Source: CAVSRC01 sp963781775 (GTDB lineage Bacteria; Pseudomonadota; Alphaproteobacteria; Rhizobiales; Kaistiaceae). From it: DNA of 64,000 nt. A model generated the notes under the pieces. It worked only from the letters and a program-made list of their open reading frames with translations. It was not told the DNA's origin and did no database searches. Made by a program: the position numbers and the translations under genes. The number at the start of each line of letters is the position of its first letter. Positions within the stretch are counted from its first letter, which is position 1. The DNA is taken from contig CAWAHE010000011.1 in the NCBI GenBank assembly GCA_963781775.1, positions 124,001 through 188,000 on the forward strand, written 5' to 3'. This document shows positions 16,199 to 26,042 of the stretch, piece after piece.

Positions 16199-17383
16199 AT
16201 GGACCGGATTCGCGATTTCTTTCAACGCTGGGTCTTTCCGTTCCTGCCCTATCCGCATCTGATGGGGCTGGCACCGCTCGACAGCGTGCTGCGCCTGCTC
16301 CTGCGCACGCGGCTGAACGTTCCCGTGTCGTTGTGGCCGCGCCTCGTCCTGCTGCTCTTCTTCTCGACGCTCTCCACCATCCTGTCGCTGCCGGAACGGC
16401 TGGCCATCGCCGCCTGGCTGCGCTTCCGCCCGCGCCGGGTGGAGCCGCACGAGGCGCCGGTCTTCGTGCTCGGTTATTTCCGCTCGGGCACGACGCATTT
16501 GCAGACGCTGCTCTCGCTCGACCCGCATCTGCGCACGCCGATCTGGCTGGAGGTCCTGTCGCCGCACACCTTCGTGCTGACATGGACGATCCTGCGCGTC
16601 CTGCTGGCGCCGTTCCTGTGGCTTGTCCGCATTCGCCGGGTATCTCCGCTCGGCGCGACGCTGCCGGCGGAGGACGATTTCGCCCTTTGCACGTGGGCGC
16701 GCGCATCGGTGATTGCCGGACGCGCCGTGCTGCCGGAACAGCAGGCCTTCTACAACCGTTTCCACGATCTGGAACACCTGACGCCGGACGAGATGGCGCG
16801 CTGGGAGCACTACCAGACGACATTCGTCGGCAAGCTGATGCTGGTCTCGGGAGGGCGGCGGCTCGTGCTGAAATCGCCGAGCCACACCGCGCGCGTGCGT
16901 CATCTCCTGCGCCTGTTTCCAGGCGCCAAGTTCATCCACATCTCGCGCCCGCCGCGCGCTGTCTTCCAGTCGAACGTCGCGCTGGTCAACACGCTCCAGG
17001 ACGTCTTCCGCTTGGGGGCGCGCATCGACCCGGATGCGCAGGAGGAGATGATTGTCGCGGAATATGCCGCAACGATGGATCGCTATGTCACCGACCGCGA
17101 CCTGATCCCGCCCGGCGACCTCGCGGAAGTGCGGCTGCAGGATCTCGCCGCCGATCCGATCGGCGAACTGGAGCGCGTTTACGCCAGGCTCGGGCTGCCG
17201 CTCAGCGCGACGTTCCGCGACCGGCTGGTGAAGCGGCTAACCGCACGAAAGCAGCGGACGCCCCTCGCCCATCCTGAGATGACCGAGACGCAGATGGCGC
17301 GGGCAGCGCGGCTCGACCGGCTGGGACCGCTCTTCGGTCACGACCGGCCGACCGTCGCCAAAGCAGAGACGCACCGCTCCTAG
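16199..17383 (+). CDS. Sulfotransferase family protein
   Basis: Transfers a sulfuryl group from PAPS to an unknown acceptor. The 394-residue product has the 5'-phosphosulfate loop in LGYFRSGTTHLQTLL (about residues 95-108). The 3'-phosphate region is FPGAKFIHISRPPRAVFQSN, preceded by LKSPSHTARVRHLL. A hydrophobic N-terminal stretch (about 37-60) may attach it to the membrane. The start follows a near-perfect AAGGAGG, so translation should be strong. It overlaps the convergent lipase gene by 4 nt. No sulfate-activation genes are nearby. Confidence 0.83.
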   Translation: MDRIRDFFQRWVFPFLPYPHLMGLAPLDSVLRLLLRTRLNVPVSLWPRLVLLLFFSTLSTILSLPERLAIAAWLRFRPRRVEPHEAPVFVLGYFRSGTTHLQTLLSLDPHLRTPIWLEVLSPHTFVLTWTILRVLLAPFLWLVRIRRVSPLGATLPAEDDFALCTWARASVIAGRAVLPEQQAFYNRFHDLEHLTPDEMARWEHYQTTFVGKLMLVSGGRRLVLKSPSHTARVRHLLRLFPGAKFIHISRPPRAVFQSNVALVNTLQDVFRLGARIDPDAQEEMIVAEYAATMDRYVTDRDLIPPGDLAEVRLQDLAADPIGELERVYARLGLPLSATFRDRLVKRLTARKQRTPLAHPEMTETQMARAARLDRLGPLFGHDRPTVAKAETHRS

Positions 17384-18591
17384 CGCGGGCCGCCGCCGTG
17401 CGGATTCACGATACAATCGGTTGACGCAGCCTTGCCGTCGAAACGATCCGCAATCCAGTCGACGGCCGTTGCCGCACTGACCATGGCGATGGTGTCATGA
17501 ATACCGTCCGGGACGTTGAAATAGCGAAGCGTTGCCCCCTGATTGCAGAGGTCAACGGCAAATTGCGTCGTCACCGGCGGGTCCACGATCTTGTCGTCGC
17601 TGCCTTGTGCGATGAAGACCGGCGGCCACTTCACGGTCTGGCGGGCCGGCGTGCTGCTCGCCAGGTATCCGCTCCATGGCGCGATCTTGGCGGGATCACC
17701 CTTGAGGAAGCTTTTCTCGATCTGGCCAAACGCGGAGGCGTCGACCATCAGGTCGACGAAGCCGGACAGGCATTGCGATCCGATCTCGCCGACCGCCTTG
17801 ACCGCCGTCGAATGCACAACGGAATCGAGCGACGTGTCGAAGACGTGCGACCACGACCACAGGCTAAGCGCGGTGAGTACCTGCCCCGCCTGCGTCGTGA
17901 TGTCATCATCGAACAATTCGGCAAGTTCGGTCGCCGGCGCCGCAGCGGCCAGCGCCACCAGCTTGAGCTCGGGCGCATAGCTGGCAGCGAGCTCCGCCGC
18001 CCACACCGCCGCGTGGCCTCCCTGCGAGTGACCCCACACCGCGTACTGGTTGCTCGTCTTGGCGAACGTTCGCGCGGCGCGCACGGAATCGAGAACCGCG
18101 CGTCCCTCGCTGATGCCCACCAGATAGGGATGCACGCCCGCGGTCCCGAGCCCGGGATAGTCCGTCGCGACAATGACGTAGCCGCGCTTCACCATCTCAT
18201 CGAGGCCGGCGATCGTGTCCATCATTCCATCAAGCTGAAGCGACGGCGCGCACTTGCGTGCGACGCCGGTCGTCGGATGGGCCCATGCCACGACTTTCCA
18301 GCCGCCGGCCGGTGGCGAACTCGTCGGGATGATCACGACCGCCGACACGGCGATCGACTGCCCGTCGAGGCCGGTCGAACGATAGAGGATGCGCTCGGCG
18401 CGCGTGCCCCACGGCGAGCCACGGAACGACTCGGCGCGGATGATGCTGCCCGGCGCGCCCGCCAGCTCAGCCGACGTTGTTTCATAAAATTCGTAGGAAT
18501 CCGCCGCAGCGGGCACGGAGATCAGGCCCAGGCACACGGCGGCCACGCAAAGGCCGCCAAACCGGGCCGCAGGCGAGGGAAAATTGGTCAT
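17380..18591 (-). CDS. Secreted lipase/esterase of the fungal-type LIP family
   Basis: Alpha/beta-hydrolase of 403 residues with an N-terminal signal (hydrophobic run ending SVPAAADSYEFY). The nucleophile elbow is AVWGHSQGGHAAVWAAEL (Ser about residue 196). An Asp in FIAQGSDDKIVDPP and a His in NVPDGIHDTIAMV complete the likely triad. The order is that of PF03583-type secretory lipases. It presumably cleaves acylglycerols or esters outside the cytoplasm. It overlaps the sulfotransferase gene tail to tail. Confidence 0.82.
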   Translation of the reverse strand: MTNFPSPAARFGGLCVAAVCLGLISVPAAADSYEFYETTSAELAGAPGSIIRAESFRGSPWGTRAERILYRSTGLDGQSIAVSAVVIIPTSSPPAGGWKVVAWAHPTTGVARKCAPSLQLDGMMDTIAGLDEMVKRGYVIVATDYPGLGTAGVHPYLVGISEGRAVLDSVRAARTFAKTSNQYAVWGHSQGGHAAVWAAELAASYAPELKLVALAAAAPATELAELFDDDITTQAGQVLTALSLWSWSHVFDTSLDSVVHSTAVKAVGEIGSQCLSGFVDLMVDASAFGQIEKSFLKGDPAKIAPWSGYLASSTPARQTVKWPPVFIAQGSDDKIVDPPVTTQFAVDLCNQGATLRYFNVPDGIHDTIAMVSAATAVDWIADRFDGKAASTDCIVNPHGGGPR

Positions 18592-18668
18592 GGCATCGGG
18601 CTCCCGCGATTGAGCCTACGCCCCTCCCCGCGCATGCCCAAGCCAGCCAGCGCCGGCCCCACGCCGGC

Positions 18669-19685
18669 TCATTCGCTGTCTAGCGGCAAAATCCCTACTA
18701 TTTTCCCAACGCCGCCTGGTCCTTGCAGATGCGGTCCATCAGCGCGATCGAGCTCGTGCGGCTCCTGGCTGGCGGTCTTGTTGCGCGCCTTGAAGTGCAT
18801 GATCGAGTCCTCGAGAATCGTCGGCAGGTCGGCCGCGCATGTGAAATCGCCGGCCACGCTCTTGACCTTGCTGTTGTCGAACAGCGCGCACCAGCTCTTG
18901 TCGCCGAGCAGCGGCCCCTCCCACGCGTGGTGATATTTGATCAGCGTGTCGGTCGGCACGTGGACGATGTCGGCCTTGACGCCAAGGGCCGCCGCGATGG
19001 CGTTGGTGATCTCGTCCCAGGTGAAGGCGCGATCGTTGGTTATCTGGAAGTCGTCGCCGAGGGCCTTCTTGTTGCCGAACAGCTTGACGAAGGGCTTGGC
19101 GAAATCGACGCAGCGGGTCACCGTCCACAAGCTCAGCCCGTCGCCATGCACGATCACCGGCGCGCCGCGCAGCAAGCGCCGCGCAACCGCATCGCCGTCG
19201 CCGATGGCGAGCGGCATGCCGGTCCGGACCGTGTGACTCGGCCGCACAATCGTCCACGGCAGCTTCGACTGCCCGCGAATCAGTTTCTCGCATGCGATCT
19301 TGTCGCGGCTGTACTGCCAGTAGGGATTCTCGAGCGGCGTCTTCTCGGTGATGATGTAGTGCTTGGCCGGCTTCTGATAGGCCGAGGCCGACGAGATGAA
19401 GATGTACTGCCCGGTCTTGCCGGCGAAGGTGTCGATGTCCTTCTGCACCTGCTCCGCCCTGTAGGCGCGGAACTGACAGACGACGTCGAACTTGCCGTCG
19501 CCAAGCTGGCCGTAGGTGGCGCTGTCGTCCATGTCGCCGACGATGATCGACACGCCCTTGGGGAGTTCGACATTGGTCTTGCCACGGTTGAGCACGCTTA
19601 CCTTGTGGCCGGCGGCCAGCGCCTCGTGAACGCAAGGTAGCGAAATCTGTCCGGTGCCGCCGATGAAGAGAATGCTGAGTGCCAT
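18669..19685 (-). CDS. Extended SDR / NAD-dependent epimerase-like protein, probable C-terminal frameshift
   Basis: 338 residues as read. The N-terminal ILFIGGTGQISLPCVHEAL is the dinucleotide-binding loop, followed by VLNRGKTN (NADP-type Arg) and FISSASAYQKPA in place of the usual SS/YxxxK region; the later YWQYSRDKIACE offers the Tyr-x-x-x-Lys. The substrate is unknown. The last 25 residues look unnatural. Skipping one G in CTCGATC at about 18755 gives a more natural helix ending (ALMDRICKDQAALGK) with a stop at 18698. It is followed upstream, in the same direction, by the M3 peptidase gene. Confidence 0.75.
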   Translation of the reverse strand: MALSILFIGGTGQISLPCVHEALAAGHKVSVLNRGKTNVELPKGVSIIVGDMDDSATYGQLGDGKFDVVCQFRAYRAEQVQKDIDTFAGKTGQYIFISSASAYQKPAKHYIITEKTPLENPYWQYSRDKIACEKLIRGQSKLPWTIVRPSHTVRTGMPLAIGDGDAVARRLLRGAPVIVHGDGLSLWTVTRCVDFAKPFVKLFGNKKALGDDFQITNDRAFTWDEITNAIAAALGVKADIVHVPTDTLIKYHHAWEGPLLGDKSWCALFDNSKVKSVAGDFTCAADLPTILEDSIMHFKARNKTASQEPHELDRADGPHLQGPGGVGKIVGILPLDSE

Positions 19686-19720
19686 GGTTTCCCCCTGTGA
19701 CTGGATGCTTGAGAAAAGGA

Positions 19721-21787
19721 TTAGTCCGCGAGACCGCGTTTGCGCAGCAGCGGATCGGTAGACGGCATGCGGCCCCGGAAGGCGGCATAGGCCTCGACCG
19801 GATCGCGCAGATAGCCGGCCGAATAAACGTAATCGTGGAGCCGCTGCGCCGTTTCGGGATGGAAGATATCGCCGGCTTCAACGAACGCCTCGAAGGCGTC
19901 GGCGTCAAGCACTTCCGACCACAGGTAGCTGTAGTAGCCCGACGCGTATCCATCGCCGGAGAAGATGTGCTGAAAATGCGGCGTTCGGTGACGCATGACG
20001 ACGGTCTCCGGCATGCCGATTCGCTCCAGCGCCGCCGCCTCGAATTCGAGCACATCGACGTCATCCGCATCCGGCAACAGATGCAGATCGAGATCGACCA
20101 GCGCCGATGAGGTGTACTCGACCGTGGCAAAGCCCTGATTGAAGCGGCGCGCCGCCAGCACCTTTTCGAGCAGCGCCTCGGGCATCGGTTCGCCGGTTTC
20201 GGCGTGGAGCGCGAAGCGGCGGAGAACCTGCGGCTGCTCCAGCCAGTGCTCGTAGAGTTGCGACGGCAGTTCGACGAAATCGCGCGCCACGCTGGTGCCG
20301 GCGATCAGCGGATAGGTCACGTCGGAAAGCAGGCCGTGCAGCGCGTGACCGAATTCGTGGAACAGCGTGCGCGCGTCGTCGAAAGAGATCAGCGTCGGCT
20401 GGCCAGCCGGCGCCTTGGCGAAATTCATGGTGTTAAGGACGATCGGGCGTACGTCGCCGGCGAGCTTGTGCTGGTCACGCAGGCCCGACATCCAGGCGCC
20501 GCTCCGCTTGGAGGACCGCGCAAAATAGTCGGCGAGGAAGATGCCGACCGGCTTGCCGCCTTTGCCCGTCACCTGCCAGACGCGCACCTCGGGCCGGTAG
20601 AGCTTCACGCCCTTGATCTCCTCGAACGAAAGACCAAACAGCCGGCCGGCGACATCGAAGGCAGCAGCGATGACATTGTCGAGTTGCAGATAGGGCTTCA
20701 GCTCTGCCTCATCGAAATCGAACTCGGCCTTGCGCTGGCGTTCGGCGTAGTGCCGCCAGTCCCATGGCGCCAGGCTGAAATTGCCGCCTTCGGCGGCGAT
20801 CAGCGCCTGCAACGCCCGCCCTTCGGCGTCCACCCGGCGAAGCGCCGGCTGCCAGACGGCGGCAAGCAGATCGGCAACGGCCTCCGGCGTCTTCGCCATC
20901 GTGTCGGCGAGCCGGAAATGCGCGAAGGTATCGTAGCCCATCAGTCGGGCGCGCTCGTTGCGCAGGCGGATGGTCTCGGCGATCAGCGCCTTGTTCTCTG
21001 CCTCGCCGCGCCGCACCCAGGCCTGGAAGGCTTTCTCGCGCAGGTCGCGGCGCGTCGAGAATTGCAGGAACGGCTCGATCGACGAGCGCGACAGGGTGAT
21101 GACGTATTTGCCCGGCAGGTCGCGCTCGCGGGCCGCTTCCGCCGCCACCGCACGCACCGATTCCGGCAGGCCGGCGAGATCGTCTTCGCCGTCGAGCACG
21201 AGCATGAAGCCGTTCTCGGCGGCCAGCACGTTTTGGCTGAACTGGGTGCCGATGGCCGCCAGGCGCTCGCTGATCTCGGAGAGCCGCTTCTTGCCCGCAT
21301 CAGCGAGCGCGGCGCCGGCCCGCACAAAGATCGTGTGATAGCGGTCGAGGACACGAAGCTGCTCGTCGTTGAGACCGAGCGTATCGCGCTTCTGCCAGAG
21401 CGCGTCGATGCGCCGGAACAGCGGCGCGTTCAGGTAGATCTCGTTGCCATGGCGGGCGAGCAGCGGCGCGATCTCACGCTCCACCGCCTGCAGATCCTTG
21501 TTCGTGTCGGCCGAGGCAAGGTGGAAGAAGACCGAGGCCACCCGGTCGAGATCGAGGCCGCTCTTCTCCAAAGCGACAATGGTGTTGTCGAAGGTCGGAG
21601 CGTCCTTCGCTTCGGCGACCGCCGTGACGGCGGCTATCTGCGCGGCCATTGTGGCGTCGAAGGCCGGGCGGAAATGCTCCGCCTTGATGCGGTCGAAAGG
21701 CGGCAGGCCGATACCGCCCCATGGCTCAAGGAGCGGATTGTCGCTGGAAATGGTCATGGCGGGTCCGGAAGCGGAAGGAGGAACCAT
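19721..21787 (-). CDS. M3-family zinc oligopeptidase (Dcp/OpdA type)
   Basis: Cytoplasmic metallopeptidase that degrades oligopeptides; about 688 residues, as in E. coli Dcp (681). The zinc motif is ARTLFHEFGHALHGLLSDV, with the downstream Glu in VARDFVELPSQLYEHW. The late FSGDGYASGYYSYLWSEV shapes the substrate cleft. The N-terminal NPLLEPWGGIGLPPFDRI is also standard. Start 21787 is preferred because GGGAGGG lies 6-8 nt upstream; ATG 21757 is a possible alternative. The epimerase-like gene follows 35 nt downstream. Confidence 0.9.
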   Translation of the reverse strand: MVPPSASGPAMTISSDNPLLEPWGGIGLPPFDRIKAEHFRPAFDATMAAQIAAVTAVAEAKDAPTFDNTIVALEKSGLDLDRVASVFFHLASADTNKDLQAVEREIAPLLARHGNEIYLNAPLFRRIDALWQKRDTLGLNDEQLRVLDRYHTIFVRAGAALADAGKKRLSEISERLAAIGTQFSQNVLAAENGFMLVLDGEDDLAGLPESVRAVAAEAARERDLPGKYVITLSRSSIEPFLQFSTRRDLREKAFQAWVRRGEAENKALIAETIRLRNERARLMGYDTFAHFRLADTMAKTPEAVADLLAAVWQPALRRVDAEGRALQALIAAEGGNFSLAPWDWRHYAERQRKAEFDFDEAELKPYLQLDNVIAAAFDVAGRLFGLSFEEIKGVKLYRPEVRVWQVTGKGGKPVGIFLADYFARSSKRSGAWMSGLRDQHKLAGDVRPIVLNTMNFAKAPAGQPTLISFDDARTLFHEFGHALHGLLSDVTYPLIAGTSVARDFVELPSQLYEHWLEQPQVLRRFALHAETGEPMPEALLEKVLAARRFNQGFATVEYTSSALVDLDLHLLPDADDVDVLEFEAAALERIGMPETVVMRHRTPHFQHIFSGDGYASGYYSYLWSEVLDADAFEAFVEAGDIFHPETAQRLHDYVYSAGYLRDPVEAYAAFRGRMPSTDPLLRKRGLAD

Positions 21788-21825
21788 ATATAGCCCTCCC
21801 GCCCGCAAGATTGTAGTCCACGCCG

Positions 21826-23091
21826 TCAGTTCGTGCTTCCCGCGCCTTCAGACAGCCGGCGGGCCATGAGCGCTGTCGCCGCGTCAAGCTGCGGGTCGCG
21901 GCCAGCGGCATAGCGCACGTCGAACGGCACGGCGACATCCGGCTGCACGGGATTGTTCTCCAGGCGCTGGCCATCGATATAGACGTCGGCGACGGCGACC
22001 TCGAGCAGGCTGTCGTCCGGCAAGAGATAGGCCGTGCCGGCGACGAGGTTGCCGGCGGTCGGCGCCCCGACCAGCGGTACGCCGTTCTTCTTCAGCGAGT
22101 AGGCGAGCACCTCCATGCCGCTGCGCGTGCCGCCGTCGATGATGGCAACCACCGGCTTCGGCCAGCGATACACGGCGTAGCTGCGATTGCCGTCGCGATC
22201 CACGGTCTCCATGTCGGCGGCCCTGCCGACAAACGTCTCGGCGGCATCGCCCGGCGCTCCGCCCCACTTGCTCCTGAGGTCGAGCACGAGGCCATCGATA
22301 TCCTTGAGCGCTCCACGGCTGAGCTCGTTGTAGAGCACCTGGGTCACGTCATCGCGGGTGTAGGACCAGAGGCGGATATAGCCGATGCGCTTGCCGTTCT
22401 GGTCGAGGCGGCGTGCGCTGTCGCCGATCGCCTTGACGAACGCATCGCCGGGCTGGATCTGCTCGACCGGCACGTCGATGGTGATCGGCTGGGCATCTTC
22501 CTCGCGCCGGACGGTCATGTGAACCGCCTGCCCAGCCTTGCCCAGGAAAGAGGCGATTTCGGCGAAAGGCTCGCCATCGACTGCAATGATCTCGTCGCCG
22601 GCAAGGACGCCCGCGCGGCTCGCCGGGCTGCCATCATAGACATCGGTGACGAAGGTCTTGCCGTCCATCACCGCGCTGGCGATGCCGATACCGGCGTAGC
22701 TCACCTCGCCCTGCGGATAGAGCCGGCGCGAATCGCGCCGGATGGCGAAGCGGAACACGTCGGAGAGTTCGTAGTAGTTCACCTGATCCTGCGTGAAGCG
22801 CCCGGTATGCGAGGAATGCAGGCTGTTCAGGACGAATTTCACCGCATCGTCAATCATCGCCGGATCGGCGTGACTAAGGTCGGGCATCTGCGCGACGGCA
22901 AGCGACGCCGCATCGTTGAACGCGGGCAGCGCCGATGGCGCGAAGAAATGCTCGTTGATCAGATCGACCGTGCGATCGAACACCGGATTGCCGGATCGCG
23001 CCGGCTGGTCGGCATTGGCCGGCAGCCCGCAGCCGAGCCAGACCGGAACGATCACAAGCAGCGCGCGAAGCGCTGGCGAACGTGATGTCAT
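21826..23091 (-). CDS. S41-family C-terminal processing-type peptidase
   Basis: Periplasmic serine peptidase of 421 residues with a signal peptide (cleavage near GLPANADQ). A PDZ domain spans about 130-215 (YDGSPASRAGVLAGDEIIAV). The catalytic domain contains IDGGTRSGMEVLAYSLKKNG, where Ser of TRSGME and the Lys 11-12 residues later form the Ser-Lys dyad. SKWGGAPGDAAETFV supplies the substrate strand. Many S41 enzymes trim other periplasmic proteins; the target here is unknown. It lies upstream of the M3 peptidase on the same strand with a 38-nt gap. Confidence 0.85.
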   Translation of the reverse strand: MTSRSPALRALLVIVPVWLGCGLPANADQPARSGNPVFDRTVDLINEHFFAPSALPAFNDAASLAVAQMPDLSHADPAMIDDAVKFVLNSLHSSHTGRFTQDQVNYYELSDVFRFAIRRDSRRLYPQGEVSYAGIGIASAVMDGKTFVTDVYDGSPASRAGVLAGDEIIAVDGEPFAEIASFLGKAGQAVHMTVRREEDAQPITIDVPVEQIQPGDAFVKAIGDSARRLDQNGKRIGYIRLWSYTRDDVTQVLYNELSRGALKDIDGLVLDLRSKWGGAPGDAAETFVGRAADMETVDRDGNRSYAVYRWPKPVVAIIDGGTRSGMEVLAYSLKKNGVPLVGAPTAGNLVAGTAYLLPDDSLLEVAVADVYIDGQRLENNPVQPDVAVPFDVRYAAGRDPQLDAATALMARRLSEGAGSTN

Positions 23092-23254
23092 GAAGGGATC
23101 CCCTCCCCGTCGCCCGCCTGCCGCCCGTTATTCGCATCTACAGCAGAGGCAGCCATCGTCAAGGCCGGCCAGCCCGGCGGGTTGACTTGATGCCCCGATT
23201 CCCGCCAATCACGCGGCGACCCGAACCCGGATTCCCGCCAAGGAGAACAGCGCG

Positions 23255-24688
23255 ATGGCCGACTGGCCCGTTTACGGCAAGATCGACGGCCCCATCGTCA
23301 TGATCGGCTTCGGCTCGATCGGCAAGGGCACCCTTCCCCTGATCGAGCGTCATTTCGACCATGATCGCTCCCGCCTTGTCGTCATCGACCCGGACGACAC
23401 CGACCGCGCGATGGTCGAGAGCCATGGTCGCTTCATCCAGCAGGCGGTGACCCGCGAGAACTACCGCGAATTCCTGACGCCGCTCCTGACCGAAGGCGCC
23501 GGCACCGGCTTCTGCGTCAACCTGTCGGTCGATACCTCGTCGCTCGACATCATGAAGCTGTGCCGTGAGTTGGGCGTCCCCTACATCGACACCGTCGTCG
23601 AGCCGTGGCCCGGCTTCTATTTCGACAAGTCCGCCGGTCCGGCGTCCCGCACGAATTTTGCCCTTCGCAAGACCGTGCGCGATGAAAAGGCGCGCCAGCC
23701 CGGCGGAACCACCGCGATCTCCTGCTGCGGCGCCAACCCCGGCATGGTGTCGTGGTTCGTCAAACAGGCGCTGGTCGATCTCGCCAAAGAGATGAAGCTC
23801 GCCGGCTTTCGCGAACCGGCCGCATCGGATCGCGACGGCTGGGCGCGGCTCGCCCGCGACGCTGGCGTCAAGGGCATCCACATCGCCGAGCGCGACACGC
23901 AGCGTGCCCGCAATCCGAAGAAGATGGACGTCTTCGTCAACACCTGGTCGGTGGAGGGTTTCGTTTCGGAGGGCATGCAGCCGGCGGAGCTCGGCTGGGG
24001 CACGCACGAGACATGGATGCCGGAAAACGCCGGCGCGCTGGGCGACGACAAGGTCGCCATCTATCTGCTCCAGCCCGGCGCCAATACGCGCGTGCGCTCA
24101 TGGTGCCCCACGCCGGGCGCCCAGTACGGTTTCCTCGTTACCCACAACGAGTCGATCTCGATCGCTGATTTCTTCACCCTGCGCGAGGGCGGCAAGGTCG
24201 TCTATCGGCCTACTTGCCACTACGCCTACCACCCCGCCAACGACGCCGTGCTGTCGCTGCACGAAATGTTCGGCAAGGCCGGCGCGGTGCAGGAGGAAAG
24301 TCACATCCTCACCGAGAACGAGATCGTCGACGGCGTCGACGAGTTGGGCGTCCTGCTCTACGGCCACGGCAAGAACGCCTATTGGTACGGCTCGCAGCTC
24401 TCGATCGACGAGACGCGAGACCTCGCGCCGTACCAGAACGCCACCGGCCTGCAGGTCACGTCAGCGGTGCTCGCCGGCATGGTATGGGCGCTGGAGAACC
24501 CCAATGCGGGAATCGTCGAGGCCGACGAGATGGACTATCGCCGCTGCCTCGACGTGCAGCGCCCCTATCTCGGGCCGGTCAAGGGCTACTATACCGATTG
24601 GACACCAGTGACCGACCGTCCGGGATTCTTCCCCGAGGATCTCGACCTCAAGGACCCGTGGCAGTTTCGGAACGTGCTGGTCCGCTAG
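23255..24688 (+). CDS. hss: Homospermidine synthase
   Basis: NAD-dependent enzyme that joins two putrescines (or putrescine plus spermidine) into sym-homospermidine. At 477 residues it matches the Blastochloris viridis enzyme in length. The NAD-binding loop is VMIGFGSIGKGTLPLIERH. Other conserved parts are YIDTVVEPWPGFY, ISCCGANPGMVSWFVKQAL, the HETWMPENAGALGDD region and ITADFF-like SIADFFTLREGGKVVYRP. ATG 23255 is preceded by AAGGAGAACA. The ornithine decarboxylase at 13509 could supply putrescine, though the genes are 9 kb apart. It converges with ndh (2-nt gap). Confidence 0.94.
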   Translation: MADWPVYGKIDGPIVMIGFGSIGKGTLPLIERHFDHDRSRLVVIDPDDTDRAMVESHGRFIQQAVTRENYREFLTPLLTEGAGTGFCVNLSVDTSSLDIMKLCRELGVPYIDTVVEPWPGFYFDKSAGPASRTNFALRKTVRDEKARQPGGTTAISCCGANPGMVSWFVKQALVDLAKEMKLAGFREPAASDRDGWARLARDAGVKGIHIAERDTQRARNPKKMDVFVNTWSVEGFVSEGMQPAELGWGTHETWMPENAGALGDDKVAIYLLQPGANTRVRSWCPTPGAQYGFLVTHNESISIADFFTLREGGKVVYRPTCHYAYHPANDAVLSLHEMFGKAGAVQEESHILTENEIVDGVDELGVLLYGHGKNAYWYGSQLSIDETRDLAPYQNATGLQVTSAVLAGMVWALENPNAGIVEADEMDYRRCLDVQRPYLGPVKGYYTDWTPVTDRPGFFPEDLDLKDPWQFRNVLVR

Positions 24689-24690
24689 CG

Positions 24691-25968
24691 TCAGGTTCCC
24701 GGGCCGTCGTTTTCTTCGCGGCCGGTGATCAGCCGCGCCCCGGTCTGGTAGGTCAGATATCGCCACAGCCATTGCGTCGCCACCAGCACGCGTTTGTCGA
24801 ACCCGGTCAGCAGGTAGATGTGGACGATCGCCCACATCAGCCAGCCGATGCGGCCCTTGAGACGCCAGGTTCCGAAATCGAACACCGCCGCGTCGCGGCC
24901 GATGACGGCCGTGTTGCCGCGATTGTGAAACCGGAATGGCGGCATCGGCGTGCCATCGAGGATGTTGCGGCGCAGCGCCTTGCCGAGATACTGGCCCTGC
25001 TGGTTGGCGACCTGGGCGAGCGCCGGCAACGGCTTGCCGTCGGCGCCCAGCGCCTTTGCCGTATCGCCGATCACATAGATGCCGTTCAGGCCCGGAACGG
25101 CAAGGTCCGGTCCAACGGAGATGCGGCCGCCCTTATCCGCCTCGACGCCAAGCCACGTCGCCGCCGGCGAGGCGCGCACGCCGGCGCCCCAGACGATGCA
25201 GCCGGCGCGAACCACCTTGCCGCCCATCGTCACCTGCCCGGCCTCGATCTTCTCGACTGGCGTGTTGGTCAGCACCGTCACGCCCAGTTGGTCGAGCGCC
25301 TTCATCGCGTACGTCGACAGTGTTTCGGGGAAAGCGCTGAGCAAGCGCGGACCGGCCTCGACGAGGATGATGCGCGCTTTGGTCGGGTCGATATGACGAA
25401 AGTCACGACGTAACGAATACCGGGCCAATTCGGCAATTGAGCCGGCCATCTCCACGCCGGTCGGCCCGCCGCCGACCACGATCGTGGTGAGCAAAGCCTC
25501 CTGCTCTTGCGGGTCCGTGCAGGCCTCGGCATGCTCGAAGGCACGCAGCAGACGCGCCCGGATCAGACGCGCGTCCTCGATCGTGCGCGGTCCGGGCGCC
25601 GCCGCCGCCCAGTCGTCGTGGCCGAAATAACTGTAGGAGGACCCGCTGGAGATCACCAGCTTGTCGAAGCCGATCGCGCTGCTGTTGGCGAGACGCACTT
25701 GACGCGCGGCGGTATCGACGCCGGTCACCTCGTCAAGCAGCACCTGAATGTTGTCCCAGCGGGCGAGCATTCGGCGGATGGGCTGGGCGATATCCGCAGG
25801 CGACAGGGCCGCGGTCGCGACCTGATAGAGCAACGGCACGAACAGATGATAGTTGTTGCGATCGACGACGGTGACATCGATATCGGCGCCGCCGAGCCCG
25901 CGTGCGCAGGGCAGCCCGCCGAAACCGGCGCCGACGATCACAACACGAGGTCGCTTGGCAGGAGCCAT
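24691..25968 (-). CDS. ndh: Type II NADH dehydrogenase (NDH-2)
   Basis: Single-subunit, non-proton-pumping NADH:quinone oxidoreductase of 425 residues. FAD-binding GxGxxG lies in VVIVGAGFGGLPCARGL and NAD-binding in IVVGGGPTGVEMAGSIAEL. The second flavin site is GIYVIGDTAKAL. The quinone-facing AQVANQQGQYLGKAL is conserved. The C-terminal amphipathic, aromatic segment (WLMWAIVHIYLLTGFDKR) anchors it to the inner membrane. It appears to be monocistronic. Confidence 0.92.
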   Translation of the reverse strand: MAPAKRPRVVIVGAGFGGLPCARGLGGADIDVTVVDRNNYHLFVPLLYQVATAALSPADIAQPIRRMLARWDNIQVLLDEVTGVDTAARQVRLANSSAIGFDKLVISSGSSYSYFGHDDWAAAAPGPRTIEDARLIRARLLRAFEHAEACTDPQEQEALLTTIVVGGGPTGVEMAGSIAELARYSLRRDFRHIDPTKARIILVEAGPRLLSAFPETLSTYAMKALDQLGVTVLTNTPVEKIEAGQVTMGGKVVRAGCIVWGAGVRASPAATWLGVEADKGGRISVGPDLAVPGLNGIYVIGDTAKALGADGKPLPALAQVANQQGQYLGKALRRNILDGTPMPPFRFHNRGNTAVIGRDAAVFDFGTWRLKGRIGWLMWAIVHIYLLTGFDKRVLVATQWLWRYLTYQTGARLITGREENDGPGT

Positions 25969-26042
25969 TCACGTGGCCTCCGTTTTTCGCGGTCACCCAA
26001 CAGCAGCAACGAGACAGTCGCCGGAAAGTTCACCCAAACAGT

